Positions 1 to 10,850 of a stretch of DNA of 64,000 bases are shown piece after piece (position 1 is the stretch's first letter; the number at the start of each line of letters is the position of its first letter). The notes below the pieces were generated by a model that was not told the DNA's origin, did no database searches, and saw only the letters and a program-made list of their open reading frames with translations. The position numbers and the translations under genes are program-made. This stretch comes from Pterois miles (Eukaryota > Chordata > Actinopteri > Perciformes > Scorpaenidae), in NCBI GenBank assembly GCA_947000775.1, contig CAMQGK010000416.1:1618001-1682000 (forward strand). Reading direction: 5' to 3'.

Positions 1-2130
1 ATACATTTGGAACAGACAAATATGCAAAGGTAGACATCAGGCTTCAGAGCTTAATCACCTAGACAAGACACGATTGACTATACACAGCTGATTCTTACTT
101 GACTGACTGTGAATGAACAAGTTTGAGTTCATTTGTAGAAGCTGAGATGCCTCACATAAAAAAAGCTTTATTTTAGTTTGTTTTGCAGCTCAGCATTAAG
201 TAGTGCTGCATCACTCTAGGCCTGTGCACTCATCCTTGTAGCACTGCAAGTTATGGAAGCCCATGAACCAGCACCTGTCACTGTCCAATCCCTGAAGCAC
301 CTGCTCCCGTCCAAACCTCCAATATGTCCAGCACTGTGTTGGTGAGCGGACTCACTTGTGAATATGCCCCAGATATCTGTTCACAGCTTATGGTATTACA
401 TTTGAGAGATTAAAACAGACGAGCAGACACTGTGATTCCACAAAATAACATCCAAGCCACAAATGAAATGAATATAATGAATAACTGTGTGCAGGGAAAA
501 CAACTTTGTAAAAGCAATTTGGCATATTGCATACGCTGGGCCACTAATGTAATGGTGGGAATGTTGTTGATGGCAGTGGATGTCACACGGAGCCATGTAA
601 GGCGAGGATGAGCGGTGGGGTAATGCACAATAACCCGGCGCATTAACCTCCGGCCCTCCCCCTTCTCATTTTAATCCAGCAAATTCCATTATTCCCCTTG
701 CAAGTCCATTTGCCTGTACAGGAATCCTACCCTGCTGCCAACCTCCTTTTATTCCTGCTATCAGTGCTCGTATAACCTGCTTGTGTCTCCAGTGTTAATC
801 TACCACTGCAGGGCCTCAAGCACTTTGAATAAAAACACAGCTCCAAATCCGCCACTTTGAAAAGACTACTAATTGCACAAAAGAGCGATCATCCCCTCAG
901 ATGGGTTTAAAGTCTTCAAACAACCAGATTAAAGCACTAGTAAAGTGATAATGCAGGTTTCAGTGTAATTTAACGCATAAAAGAATAACAAAAGTGGGGC
1001 ATTCTGCGCTCAGAACAATGTGCCATTACACACGCTAGACACTGCCAAAAGCCTCACAGGCCATTGACCTAATATACTGTCATCACATATGAACACATGA
1101 AGCATAAACCGGGCTGGCAGATACAACCACACGTCCATTTAAATGCTTTACACTGTGGCTGTATTTCTTTTATAGTAAAGAGCAGACATGCAGTAAACTC
1201 TCAAATCATTGTTAATAGGGCAACCTTTAGTGTGTATCCCTAAATGTAATTTGAAGCCTGTACAGATGTGCTGGAATGCACTTGTTTGGTCAGTGAAGCA
1301 GGTTGAAGAACTGATTTTTAAATGAAAAAAAAAAAAACAGCCCTTGTGTATATCATCAACCAATAAACAATCAGACACTTGAACAGCTACTGCTAATGTA
1401 TTTTCCATTTCACTGCTCATTATTACGTGTAATGATGTATTTTATAACACTTAAATAATTGGCTACATGTTGATAGGTCTGGCCATGGGGCTTCAGTACC
1501 TTTGGGTACTGACCAAATTGCCAATTACTCATATAGCCTAGATGTCAGAGTGAATGATGATGTGAAAATGAAATGGTAAAGGAGTCTAGAAATGTGTGTA
1601 AAGCATTACATTTTGAAAACTGTAAAGACTGCACATTGGCATTAAATGCTTGGTCAGAGTCTTAGTCTTAAATCTTTGCTTATTCTTTGATTCAATATCT
1701 TCTGATCAATATAATTAATTTAGCTGATTCTAGATTGTGTTTTATGAAGGCAAAGTACTTGTACTGCTGCTTTGTGAAGACCAAATTAAACACTGATGCA
1801 TTGTAGACTAAAACATCTAAACTTGGGTATCATGTTAGCACTACTAGCACTAGCATCAAAACATTTCTAACAAAATCTAGCCCACCCAGCCAGGACCGGT
1901 TAGAAATCCCACCCCCCAACAAAATCCTCAACACTCACATATTCAGATGAACACAAATTTGGACTAGAAACCAAAAATGGACTTATCTAAAATATAAGTT
2001 AAGTAAATAAGTGAATAAGTTTTAATCATCTGAACTTTTCATAGTTTAACTAATTCAGTTAATTGTGCAATGATACGTTCTGTTATCTGCAATTTAGCCC
2101 TTGTTAAGCTCTCCACCTTCGCTGTGTATA
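1..2130. other. intronic sequence, no gene; unique AT-rich DNA
   Basis: Part of the BCAS3 intron that precedes exon a. I find no coding pattern, transposon end or tandem repeat apart from a short A run at about 1325. The part around 600-980 has a mixed composition and a high density of TAAT/ATTA-type words, and is listed separately as a possible conserved element. Confidence 0.6.
600..980. promoter_or_regulatory. candidate conserved non-coding element (weak)
   Basis: A non-repetitive block inside the intron. It has balanced composition, several homeodomain-like ATTA/TAAT cores (for example GCGCATTAACC, TTTTAATCC, ACTAATTGC) and no open frame. Such blocks are typical of conserved non-coding elements in developmental gene neighbourhoods. 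Conservation itself cannot be seen from one sequence. Confidence 0.25.
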
Positions 2131-2132
2131 TA

Positions 2133-2400
2133 CAGTACAGACCAAAAGTTTGGACACACCTTCTCATTCAAAGCGTTTTCTTTATTTTCATGACTATGAA
2201 AATTGTAGATTCACACTGAAGGCATCAAAACTATGAATTAACACATGTGGAAATATGTACTTAACAAAAAAGTGTGAAACAACTGAAAATACGCTTTATA
2301 TTCTAGTTTCTTCAAAGTAGCCTCCTTTTGCTCTGATTACTGCTTCGCACACTCTGCATTCTCTTGATGAGCTTCAAGAGGTCGTCACCTGAAATGGTCT
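2133..2400 (+). repeat. left terminal inverted repeat of Tc1 element A
   Basis: Runs from CAGTACAGACC through the words TCACACTGAAGGCATCAAAA and TTCTCTTGATGAGCTTCAAG to CACCTGAAATGGT. It matches the complement of 3507-3775 with scattered mismatches. At about 268 bp it is of the long IR class. Confidence 0.88.
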
Positions 2401-3361
2401 CCAACAGTCTTGAAGGAGTTCCCAGAGATGCTTAGCACTTGTTGGCCCTTTTGCCTTCACTCTGCGGTCCAGCTCACCCCAAACCATCTGGATTGGGTTC
2501 TGGTCCGGTGACTGTGGAGGCCAGGTCATCTGGCGCAGCACCCCATCACTCTCCTTCTGGGTCAAATAGCCCTCACACAGCCTGGAGGTGTGTTTGGGGT
2601 CATTGTCCTGTTGAAAAATAAGTGATGGTCCAACTAAACGCAGACCGGATGGAATAGCATGCCGCTGCAAGATGTTGTGGTAGCCATGCTGGTTCAGTAT
2701 GCCTTCAGTTTTGAATAAATCCCCAACAGTGTCACCAGCAAAGCACCCCCACACCATCACACCTCCTCCTCCATGCTTCACGGTGGGAACCAGGCATGTA
2801 GAGTCCATCCGTTCACCTTTTCTTCGTCGCACAAAGACACGGTGGTTGGAACCAAAGATCTCACATTTGGATCATCAGACCAAAGCCACAGATTTTCACT
2901 GGTCTAATGTCCATTCCTTGTGTTCTTTAGCCCAAACAAGTCTCTTGTGCTTGTTGCCTGTCCTTAGCAGTGGTTTCCTAGCAGCTATTCTACCATGAAG
3001 GCCTGATTCACACAGTCTCCTCTTAACAGTTGTTCTAGAGATGTGTCTGCTGCTAGAACTCTGTGTGGCATTGACCTGGTCTCTAATCTGAGCTGCTGTT
3101 AACCTGCCATTTCTGAGGCCGGTGACTCGGATGAACTGATCCTCCGCAGCAGAGGTGACTCTTGGTCTTCCTTTCCTGGGGCGGTCCTCATGTGACCTCA
3201 CGGTCCTCATGAGCCAGTTTCTTTGTAGCGCTTGATGGTTTTTGCGACTGCACTTGGGGACACTTTCAAAGTGTTCCCAATTTTTCGGACTGACTGACCT
3301 TCATTTCTTAAAGTAATGATGGCCACTCGTTTTTCTTTACTTAGCTGCTTTTTTCTGCCAT
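2374..3361 (-). pseudogene. Tc1-type transposase pseudogene (element A)
   Basis: Reading from 3361 down to 2374, a methionine start (MAEKSS) is followed by a frame with stops, then an HTH/linker stretch HEDRPRKGRPRVTSAAEDQF and RTTVKRRLCESGLHGRI. After a damaged patch (2840-2895), where the first catalytic Asp motif WSDE is broken by indels and stops, the DDE core continues with KHGGGGVMVWGCF, FQQDNDPKHTS and SPDQNPIQMVWGELDRRV. The second Asp is present. The third acidic residue expected in NPIE is Gln, 38 residues further on. In-frame stops and frameshifts make it non-functional. Confidence 0.9.
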
Positions 3362-3506
3362 AATACAAATTCTAACAGTCTATTCAGTAGGACTATCAGC
3401 TGTGTATCCACCTGACTTCTGCACAACACAACTGATGGTCCCAACCCCATTTATAAGGCAAGAAATCCCACTTATTAAACCTGACAGGGCACACCTGTGA
3501 AGTGAA

Positions 3507-3775
3507 AACCATTTCAGGTGACTACCTCTTGAAGCTCATCAAGAGAATGCAGAGTGTGTGCGAAGCAGTAATCAGAGCAAAAGGTGGCTACTTTGAAGAA
3601 ACTAGAATATAAAGCGTATTTTCAGTTGTTTTACACTTTTTTGTTAAGTACATATTTCCACATGTGTTAATTCATAGTTTTGATGCCTTCAGTGTGAATC
3701 TACAATGTCAATAGTCATGAAAAGAAAGGAAACTCATTGAATGAGAAGGTGTGTCCAAACTTTTGGTCTGTACTG
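3507..3775 (-). repeat. right terminal inverted repeat of Tc1 element A
   Basis: Reverse complement of 2133-2400. It starts near AACCATTTCAGGTGACTACC and ends GGTCTGTACTG followed by TA. A one-word difference (AGTAGCCTCC on the left, AGTAGCCACC on the complement of the right) illustrates the low divergence. Confidence 0.88.
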
Positions 3776-3834
3776 TATATACAGTGTATATGTAGACATA
3801 TGTCAAAATATGTACATGTATATGTATGTATATA

Positions 3835-3872
<38 letters not shown>

Positions 3873-4556
3873 CGAGAGATCATGCAGTCAAAAACAGAAA
3901 GTAACTGTGGAGACTGTAAAATGTTGCTGTTGGAAACACTGGCGAGAGGGTTTCTCTCAGATTGGGACAGATGCATCATGGGCCGCTGCCCTGTTGGATC
4001 TGTCACAGTAAGGGTAGGCAGCTCGTTTGCATTGCGATACTGCTGAACCTTTTATTCTGTGCCCAGTAGATTTTACTCTGTGGTTTGGCTGGAACTTCAA
4101 CCAACGGACCATCCCTTCTCCCTCCCTTCCTCCCCGTCGATGAAAAAACAGTTTCATGCAGTTGGAATTAATTTATCTTTCTGTGAACAGTTGTTTGTCC
4201 TTATGTTTGAGCTGTCCTGCAGTAATTGCAGTTATTTGCTTACATCCTTCATGGTTATTTCACACCTTATTTTGCTGAGTACAGGAAAAAAAAAGCATAG
4301 TTGTCCTGAGGTGTAATTATTGAAGGCAGCATTTTCAGACACACACTTAACGCCAGACAGCGAGAGGCAGGAAATGATGCCCTTACAAAGTGACACCTGT
4401 GAATGCAGTAGCTCATGTGGCCACATGTTGACATCTCTGGATTGCTTAATGCCTGAATATGTGGTGTATGCTTAAGTTTAACTCTGTCTGTATTGCTGAG
4501 TGCAGATCAGATATGCGACCTTCTACATTATCTTAAATCGCAATAATTTCTTTCAG
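3776..4556. other. intronic spacer with GT/GA microsatellite
   Basis: Intron sequence between the Tc1 element and BCAS3 exon a. A compound (GT)n(GA)n tract lies at about 3836-3879. Nothing else recognisable. The pyrimidine-rich acceptor tract of exon a closes the segment. Confidence 0.7.
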
Positions 4557-4638
4557 TTGACAGGGGAAGCCCAAGAGCTGTTCTCAGTGCGCCATGGTCC
4601 TGTGCGAGCTGCCCACATTCTGCCAGCTCCTCATATCA
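4557..4638 (+). CDS. bcas3: BCAS3 coding exon a (82 bp)
   Basis: The acceptor is a pyrimidine-rich tract ending TTTCTTTCAG and the donor is a perfect GTAAGT. Phase 0 translation begins LTGEAQELFSVRHG and continues PVRAAHILPAPHI, ending with one base of a split codon. Human BCAS3 reads SGEAQELFSVRHG followed by PIRAARILPAP at this point, so the match is unmistakable. The segment is part of an early beta-propeller blade. A second AG seven bases downstream (TTGACAG) could serve as an alternative acceptor, but would shift the frame, so 4557 is preferred. The preceding exon, expected to encode the IGYSDGMQVW motif, was not found in 1-4556. Confidence 0.95.
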
Positions 4639-7600
4639 GTAAGTATTGTCAGTACCTTAACCTTGCCTAAATATGAAACATCAAACTCCAAAGTACACAC
4701 TGCACATCCTAACAACGTATGAGGCTCTGATCAGTTTGTCTGCATATTGTTTTAAATTGGGAATATTGTCAACCTCTCACTCGAGGCTTTTAGTGTACTA
4801 TGAGGCTACAAATGCTGCACCCTCAAGGCTTTCCCAGTCTGACAAGTACATTTCAGTTTTTTCTTTGTCGGGGTATTTAAACAGGTTGAATTTGATTTAT
4901 TTTACATCATAATAACACTCTTATCAGTGGAAATATATTTTAGATTTTTTTTTTTTTCCAGATAAGAAGATTGATTCCACTCTGTATGGAAAATACTGGA
5001 AATGGGGAAACCATTAACCTGTCTCTGTCTGTCACCTCTAAAACTCATTACTTGACACATTATAGCTTGTCTGTTCACTGTATAAAGCCAAAGGACTGCA
5101 TCACAGCATCTGTTTTGCAACGATGCACATCATATATCATATACAGAATAACAAGAACTAGACCTTGAACTAGGCAGAAGCTCCGCCGTTTTCACCTCGT
5201 CTTACCACATGAACTGCCACCCACCACAAATGTTCCCTCAGCTTTATTTTGGAGCACAGATTTATCTGTCTAATTCTTAAATGTGGAAGTGTATGGCAGA
5301 AGTATCTGAATGTACTCTTAAACACATTTTCCTCATCAAATTAGTGTTTTTTCAGAATACATTTACAATGTCTGTCCTGGAACAAAACACCTACTTGATT
5401 TGGTTAACTTTATTTTGGAATTCAGGGTCGTTGTATGGCACATCCACAGTTTTGGTCGTGGGCATTTTAAGTGGTGCTTTATCATTAAAATGAATGAGTG
5501 CTCCATGCAGCCTCATCTGAGTGTTAAAGTCAATCTACCATGTTTGCCTGTCAGTGCTGGTAAGCCTCTGAAGTCAGTGCTTTCTTGCAGCCAAATGTCT
5601 GCTGGAAACATCTCACTGTCTATAACACCTCTCACTCTAAAATTTCTCTTGAAGATTCTTTAATATTTTGTTCAGGTAAATGTCCATGTTGTGGATGCTA
5701 TTTTTGGTCCCTGTTTACATTTGTTAATTGTAACCTATTCCACGTCTTTTCCAATAATTATTTTTCCTCATACTGTATCCGGTGGTGCCTAATGCTTCTT
5801 TAGATTCCCAAAACATTAAACATGAATCAAGCCTTTAGATGTCAGTCTGCCTTAAAACAGTAAGTGCTTTTTCTGGAACTGTCATTTTACAGCAAAACTT
5901 GTTATGCAGGGAGACATCTTAAATAGAGACATTCTTCTGTTAATAAACAATAATGTAATTCACAAGGTTTTCTTTATTATACTCTACCTCTTCTTCTCCT
6001 TCTGTCACAATATTTATGCTTTGCTATGCTGAGGTGGGCAATCTTTGTATTGATAAAATAAAAATGTGACAAAATTCAATGGAAACAAAATTGGCAAATA
6101 AATTTGAATTAATTCACATTTTCTTTTGCGAGTTTTGACAGTTTGGTTAAAATCTGTGCTACATTTGGAAGGAAACTAGACAATGATAATGTCATGTCTG
6201 CTCAGTTTTGTATTGCGTTACTTTTGTATGAGTGGACATAACTTAGTTGCCATAGCAGCTTGATAGCTGGGAGCCAGCAGTTGTAGTATGCCGACAGTGA
6301 CACTGTCTTGCAATAACATAGGCACTTTTTGTTGACTTTGACAAATGGTTCCAGGATTTATGAAATACAGTTATGAGTGACAGCTGGGCCTGAAAGGTAT
6401 ATTCAAAGGTGAACTAAAAGACAATGTGTGTTGTTAATCTCTGTTTCCATATGGCAAGCTATTCAATAATACGATAATAATAGTAATAATAATAATAGCT
6501 TACATTTTTATAGCGCCTCTCAAGGGACCCTAGGATGCTTTACACATGGCTAGACCTGATTCATTAACATGGCTGACATACAGTAGCTATTAATGGTAGC
6601 TAGGTGGAAGAGCTTATAAGATAAGATAAGATAAGATATTCCTTTATTAGTCCCACAGTGGGGAAGCTGTGTTCATTTTATAGACTCACCAAATGCATAA
6701 AAATAACCATTCTTTAAATGTTATGTGTTATAATCCCCATGATGTATATTATACTTGTTTTTAACTTTGATATTATCTGCCCTGTTTTGTACTGACCATC
6801 TTGACCAGGACTCCCTGGCAGGAGAGATAGTGTTTCTCAATGGGGCCTTTCTGGTTCACTGAAGGATATGATAATAATAATAATGACAATAAGAATAAGA
6901 ATCAAAATAAACCTGTGTGGGTGGACAGGGCGGGTGATTAATGTATTTTAGAAACTTTTTTTGTTTTATTTGTTGCATTTATTGTTGTATGCATTGTTAT
7001 GAATGTCCTTGTGAGAGGGTTGACTTGGTTGGACTTGGAGTAGCTACACTAGGAAAACATCATCTGAAGCGTGTCAGCACTTTAATTGGGGTTGTATAGT
7101 TCATCACAATGTTGAAACCAAATCAGCATTTCAGTTCTTTTTTTGCATGTCTATTCATTCTGTTTAAATCCAGTATTTCTGCACAGTTGCAGATAAAGAT
7201 TAGACAACACTCACATTATTAGTATTATACTATTTATAGATCGAGATTCCAGTGATGGCTGTGTAGGATTGTTCCCAACTCGTGATCCACACATTTCCAA
7301 TAACTGGAATGTGGTAAAGTCCAAAAGTCAAACTTTATTGAAAAAAGATAGATGTAGTCATTTCTAAAATTCACAACATGTTTTTGTCTGACAAAGCATT
7401 CTGCCTCAGTTCATATTTGTTTGCGTTTAGTCTTTAAAAACGCAATCAAACTGTTTGCTCTCCTGCTCACAAAGGGAGACGTGCACCTCTATAAATGGGG
7501 TGGTCTAGCAGCAATCTAACAGCAACATAAATTACATTTATATAACCACAGTAAGAAAAAAAAACTTTTTTTTAGGGTGGAAATGTCATAAAATATGATG

Positions 7601-10030
7601 ACAGACATTAAAAGCTTCATTCGAAAACCTCAATAGAAGGTTCAAATGCAAACAAAACGACACATGGTACAGCCCTAATTTTAAGAGGTTGGAGGACAAA
7701 CATTACCCATGTGATCTCATCCCTAATTTTTGGTCATTTTAAAACAGGAAAACTGTACCTTTTTTTGTTGCATTTTGTAATTTTCAGACAGAAAAGAATA
7801 TTGTTGAAATCGACTTTATTAGTTCTAGTTCATTGCTTGTAGTTTCAGTTTACAGAACACTGCAAAATGTGTTGTCCCAGGCCCAGGGTTCACATCCAAA
7901 CCATAGGTTTACATCAGCTGCAGTTTTTTTTTTTCTTTAATTTCAATCAAATGTTCAGTAAACATGCCCAAATCCTTGAATGATTTCATCATATTTTTAA
8001 ATAAACAATGCACCCCAAGATGTGTAACATTATATATTAAAATGTTTGCTTTCCTTAAGTGCTTATCTTAATCCTGTCTCCACTTTTTTGCCATCATATT
8101 AACTTAATTTAAAATGTCACAATAGTCAAATCGTTAAAGTGGTGACAGCGATGTTTCATTTGTTTCAGACTCTGAAAAGTTGAATGCAGTATGAATAACA
8201 GTGTTCATACCCCCAAAGCTATGGTGCAAATGGTTGAGTAGTTCCACTGATTTGATCCTTTAGACACGATGTCTGAATCTGATCTCTGCAGGTGTTTATC
8301 AGTACTGAGAAAACTGCCATATAGCCTCTCTGGTTTGTGCCGTTTTTTTTTTTTTTTTGGTGAGAAAATCGGCTTTTTGTTCTCCGTCCATGTTCCGGTC
8401 TTTTGGCATTTCAGCAACACACAATGGCAGCATTTGAAGAGCGCTGGAAGTAGATGAAAGCAAACCACAGTAATAAGAAGCAGCAGATAGCCCCAACACA
8501 TGAGGGAAGCAATTCTCTCAGCAGAAAATAAATATGAATTGTACTACTGCAGGGAGGGACACTGATTACAATCTGTTAGGTCGAAAACAGTGTTGCACTG
8601 TGGTGAACCATTAAAAGGCCAATTGTCTGGGATGCGAGGCCATGGGTGGGCAGACTTAGAAAGACCCGAAAATAGGTGTTGATTATAATAAGACAAGGTT
8701 CCCCTTTCCTAGAATAGAGAGGGAAGTACTGGTTTCCCAAAGGGAGTAAATGTGTTTAACCACATCCTCTCTGCAGTTTACAACCTGTGATCCTCCGTTG
8801 TCTCGGAAAATGAGGCAACACTGTTCCCTTGATTGATAACAAAAGAGCATTGAGAAAATGTCAATATACTGTATGTAATAATATGTACTGTAGGTCTTTC
8901 AGCTCTTTTTTAGTGGAGGTCGGTTTAAAGTATTCACAGTTGAGCTACACTTAGGACTCCCACACTATAAAAGTAGTTCTAGAAAGTCTAACAATAAGCT
9001 GTCTGTAATATTTGATGCCATGTTATAGTATTATCTCAGTATGCAACCGCAACTGAAACATCCACATGGAAGTCAGCAGTACTTGCTTCAATTACTGTCC
9101 ATTACAGTAGTAATCAAATCAAAGTCCTTCTATTCATCAAATGTTGCATTTTTTCTCCAGAAAGTTTACTTTAGTAAATGTGCCATTTCACTAAGTCTCT
9201 GAAAGTCATATTTATGTTACGGCTCAATATCTTGACTGGGAATTATGTCTGATGACAGAAACATGAAAGAAGAAAGGACCCTGTCTGGAGTGTTAAAGGC
9301 TGGTAAGGAAGGCACATTTGCTCTCACGCCATACCACAGGAACTCGGGCTGATTACTGTGAAGCCTCAAATTACAGTCCTCTAAAGGGTAACATCTTCAA
9401 TCTAAGCACCCCCATCCCCTCAATCCCCATGATCCTTCGTCCGTCTTCAAGAATGAGACAATCAGGGAAAATACAGGATCAGTCTACTTAATGCAACATG
9501 TTTTCTCTTCATTTGAAAAAATATGCCTGCTGGGTTTTTACCATACTGTAATTCTACCCTGAAACCCCAAAACAAACAAGGAGATCGAACGAAAATCATA
9601 CCCTCTTTTGCAACATTCAGGAGCTTAATCCAGCTCATTTTTTAAAATCTGATTTTTCCCCAACCTTTTATGCAGGAAGTTTCCTTTGAAAGCCTCATAC
9701 AGTGGAGGATCAGATAAGGGTGGAACACCAGTCTTTACAGTATGTGGATGCCACCTTTTGGCTGGTGAAGATAGCGGTTAACTTGCAAAATATGGCCTGA
9801 TTTTGGAAAAAAAAAAAATCTTTTGATCAAAAATGAGTTTTGTGACCATAATTGCATTACAAGACAAGAGTGGAAATGTAATCTGCATGTTTCCTGTCAA
9901 AATAGACTGCCTGTTGAATGAGGGTGGGCAGAACTAGAGGCCTCACATTCATTTAAAGAATGTCCGTCTTTGTTGTGTGCAGATTATTCCATTTCTCATC
10001 CCTCTTTCTATGACTCCTCTTCCTCCTCAG
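4639..10030. other. BCAS3 intron a-b (5392 bp), mostly unique sequence
   Basis: Begins GTAAGT and ends CCTCCTCAG. No coding pattern. Contains homopolymer T/A runs (4947-4959, 7559-7575, 8342-8359, 9811-9820), an AAT-rich microsatellite near 6475 and a retroposon tail near 6619. The 98-aa antisense frame around 8205-8501 includes poly-Lys from the T run and has no family resemblance. Confidence 0.8.
6478..6670 (-). repeat. retroposon-tail remnants
   Basis: Two short words widespread in percomorph genomes occur close together. One is TATAGCGCCTCTCAAGGGAC followed by GGATGCTTTACAC (6511-6545). The other is (AGATA)n followed by TTCCTTTATTAGTCCCACAG (6619-6658). The second, read on the minus strand, ends in a TCTTA tandem tail, as LINE- or SINE-derived 3' ends do. 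Family not assigned. Confidence 0.5.
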
Positions 10031-10103
10031 GTCCTCTGAAGACAGACAGTTTTGATGACAAGAGGCCTCTGCTGGGGGTGTGCAAGAGCACAGGGTCTTC
10101 TGG
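10031..10103 (+). CDS. bcas3: BCAS3 coding exon b (73 bp)
   Basis: The exon follows CCTCCTCAG and is closed by GTGAGT. It completes the codon left by exon a as Ser, then reads PLKTDSFDD and KRPLLGVCKSTGSS, with two bases of a Gly codon carried over. KRPLLGVCKS is invariant between this sequence and human BCAS3 as I recall it. The preceding ten residues are divergent (a surface loop by inference). Propeller blade segment. Confidence 0.95.
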
Positions 10104-10229
10104 GTGAGTTCACGCACCATAATAAAGCTGACATCTCCACCTTTTCCAACAGTATCTCATATGTTTTTAACCATGTAGTACAGCATCAACCAGATATGAT
10201 ATGAGTTACAACTGGAAATATATTTGGCT

Positions 10230-10850
10230 GGAATTTAACTTGTCAATAGTTTGAGGCTACTATTCTCTTTATTGTAATTTTGGAGTAAACAAAACAAAAA
10301 AGTAAACTGACGACTTTGTTGAGTTCCAGCCGGGCCCCCTTCATCGTGAGGGAGTAGCAAGCCAATTGGCAGTAACAGAGCATAGTGGACAGAGAGGGGT
10401 GTACAGTTTGACCATGTGTTGGATCTACGAGGAGCCTGAGCCCTTCACAGTGCGGTAGGCAAGTACCAGTATCTTGAGTCGGCTCTGAGCAGCCACCAGG
10501 AGCCAGTGCAGGGTGTGGATGAGTGGAGTAGTGTGGGAGCACTTGGTTGAAGGTCAACCAGGCTGCTGCATTCTGGATGAGCTGCAGAGGTTGGATGACA
10601 CAAGCACACATCAGCCAGGAGTGAGGTCCGGGAGTCCAGATGAAAGATGTCAAGAGACTGCTCCAGAACTTGTGCCGCCACCTCTTTAAGGAATGGATGT
10701 GTCCTCCCGAAGTTGTAGAGAATGAATCTGCAGGAGTAGGTTGTTGCACAGCCATGGTGAAGGACAGCTGGTCATCCGGTGTCACGCCCAGTTTCCCTGC
10801 ACTCAGAGTTAGGACACCACAGTGTTGTTGATGATAAGGAAGAGGTATTA
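10230..10850 (-). mobile_element. LINE reverse-transcriptase C-terminal fragment
   Basis: An antisense frame of about 180 codons contains LQLIQNAAAWLTFNQ, which matches the LIQNAAARLVFN motif located after the RT domain in L2/Rex-like LINEs of fish. Flanking residues (PDDQLSFTMAVQQP upstream) fit the recalled thumb region only loosely. No EN or YxDD motif is present, so this is a short, old 3' fragment. Confidence 0.6.

Larger units (their letters stand above)
2133..3775 (-). mobile_element. Tc1/mariner element A, near full-length, inactive
   Basis: A 1.64 kb element flanked by TA on both sides (2131-2132 and 3776-3777). The ends begin CAGTACAGACCAAAAGTTTG and its complement. Inverted repeats extend about 268 bp on each side. 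Between them lies a Tc1-type transposase on the minus strand. Right and left repeats still align closely, suggesting moderate age, but the gene is disrupted. It sits in the BCAS3 intron, antisense to the gene. Confidence 0.93.

Noticed and set aside
2439..2998. Plus-strand frames over Tc1 element A
   Set aside because: Antisense shadows of the minus-strand transposase. The same applies to 52018-52359 and 53375-53875.
8205..8501. 98-codon antisense frame with an apparent hydrophobic N-terminus
   Set aside because: Contains poly-Lys from a T18 homopolymer and has no homology I recognise.
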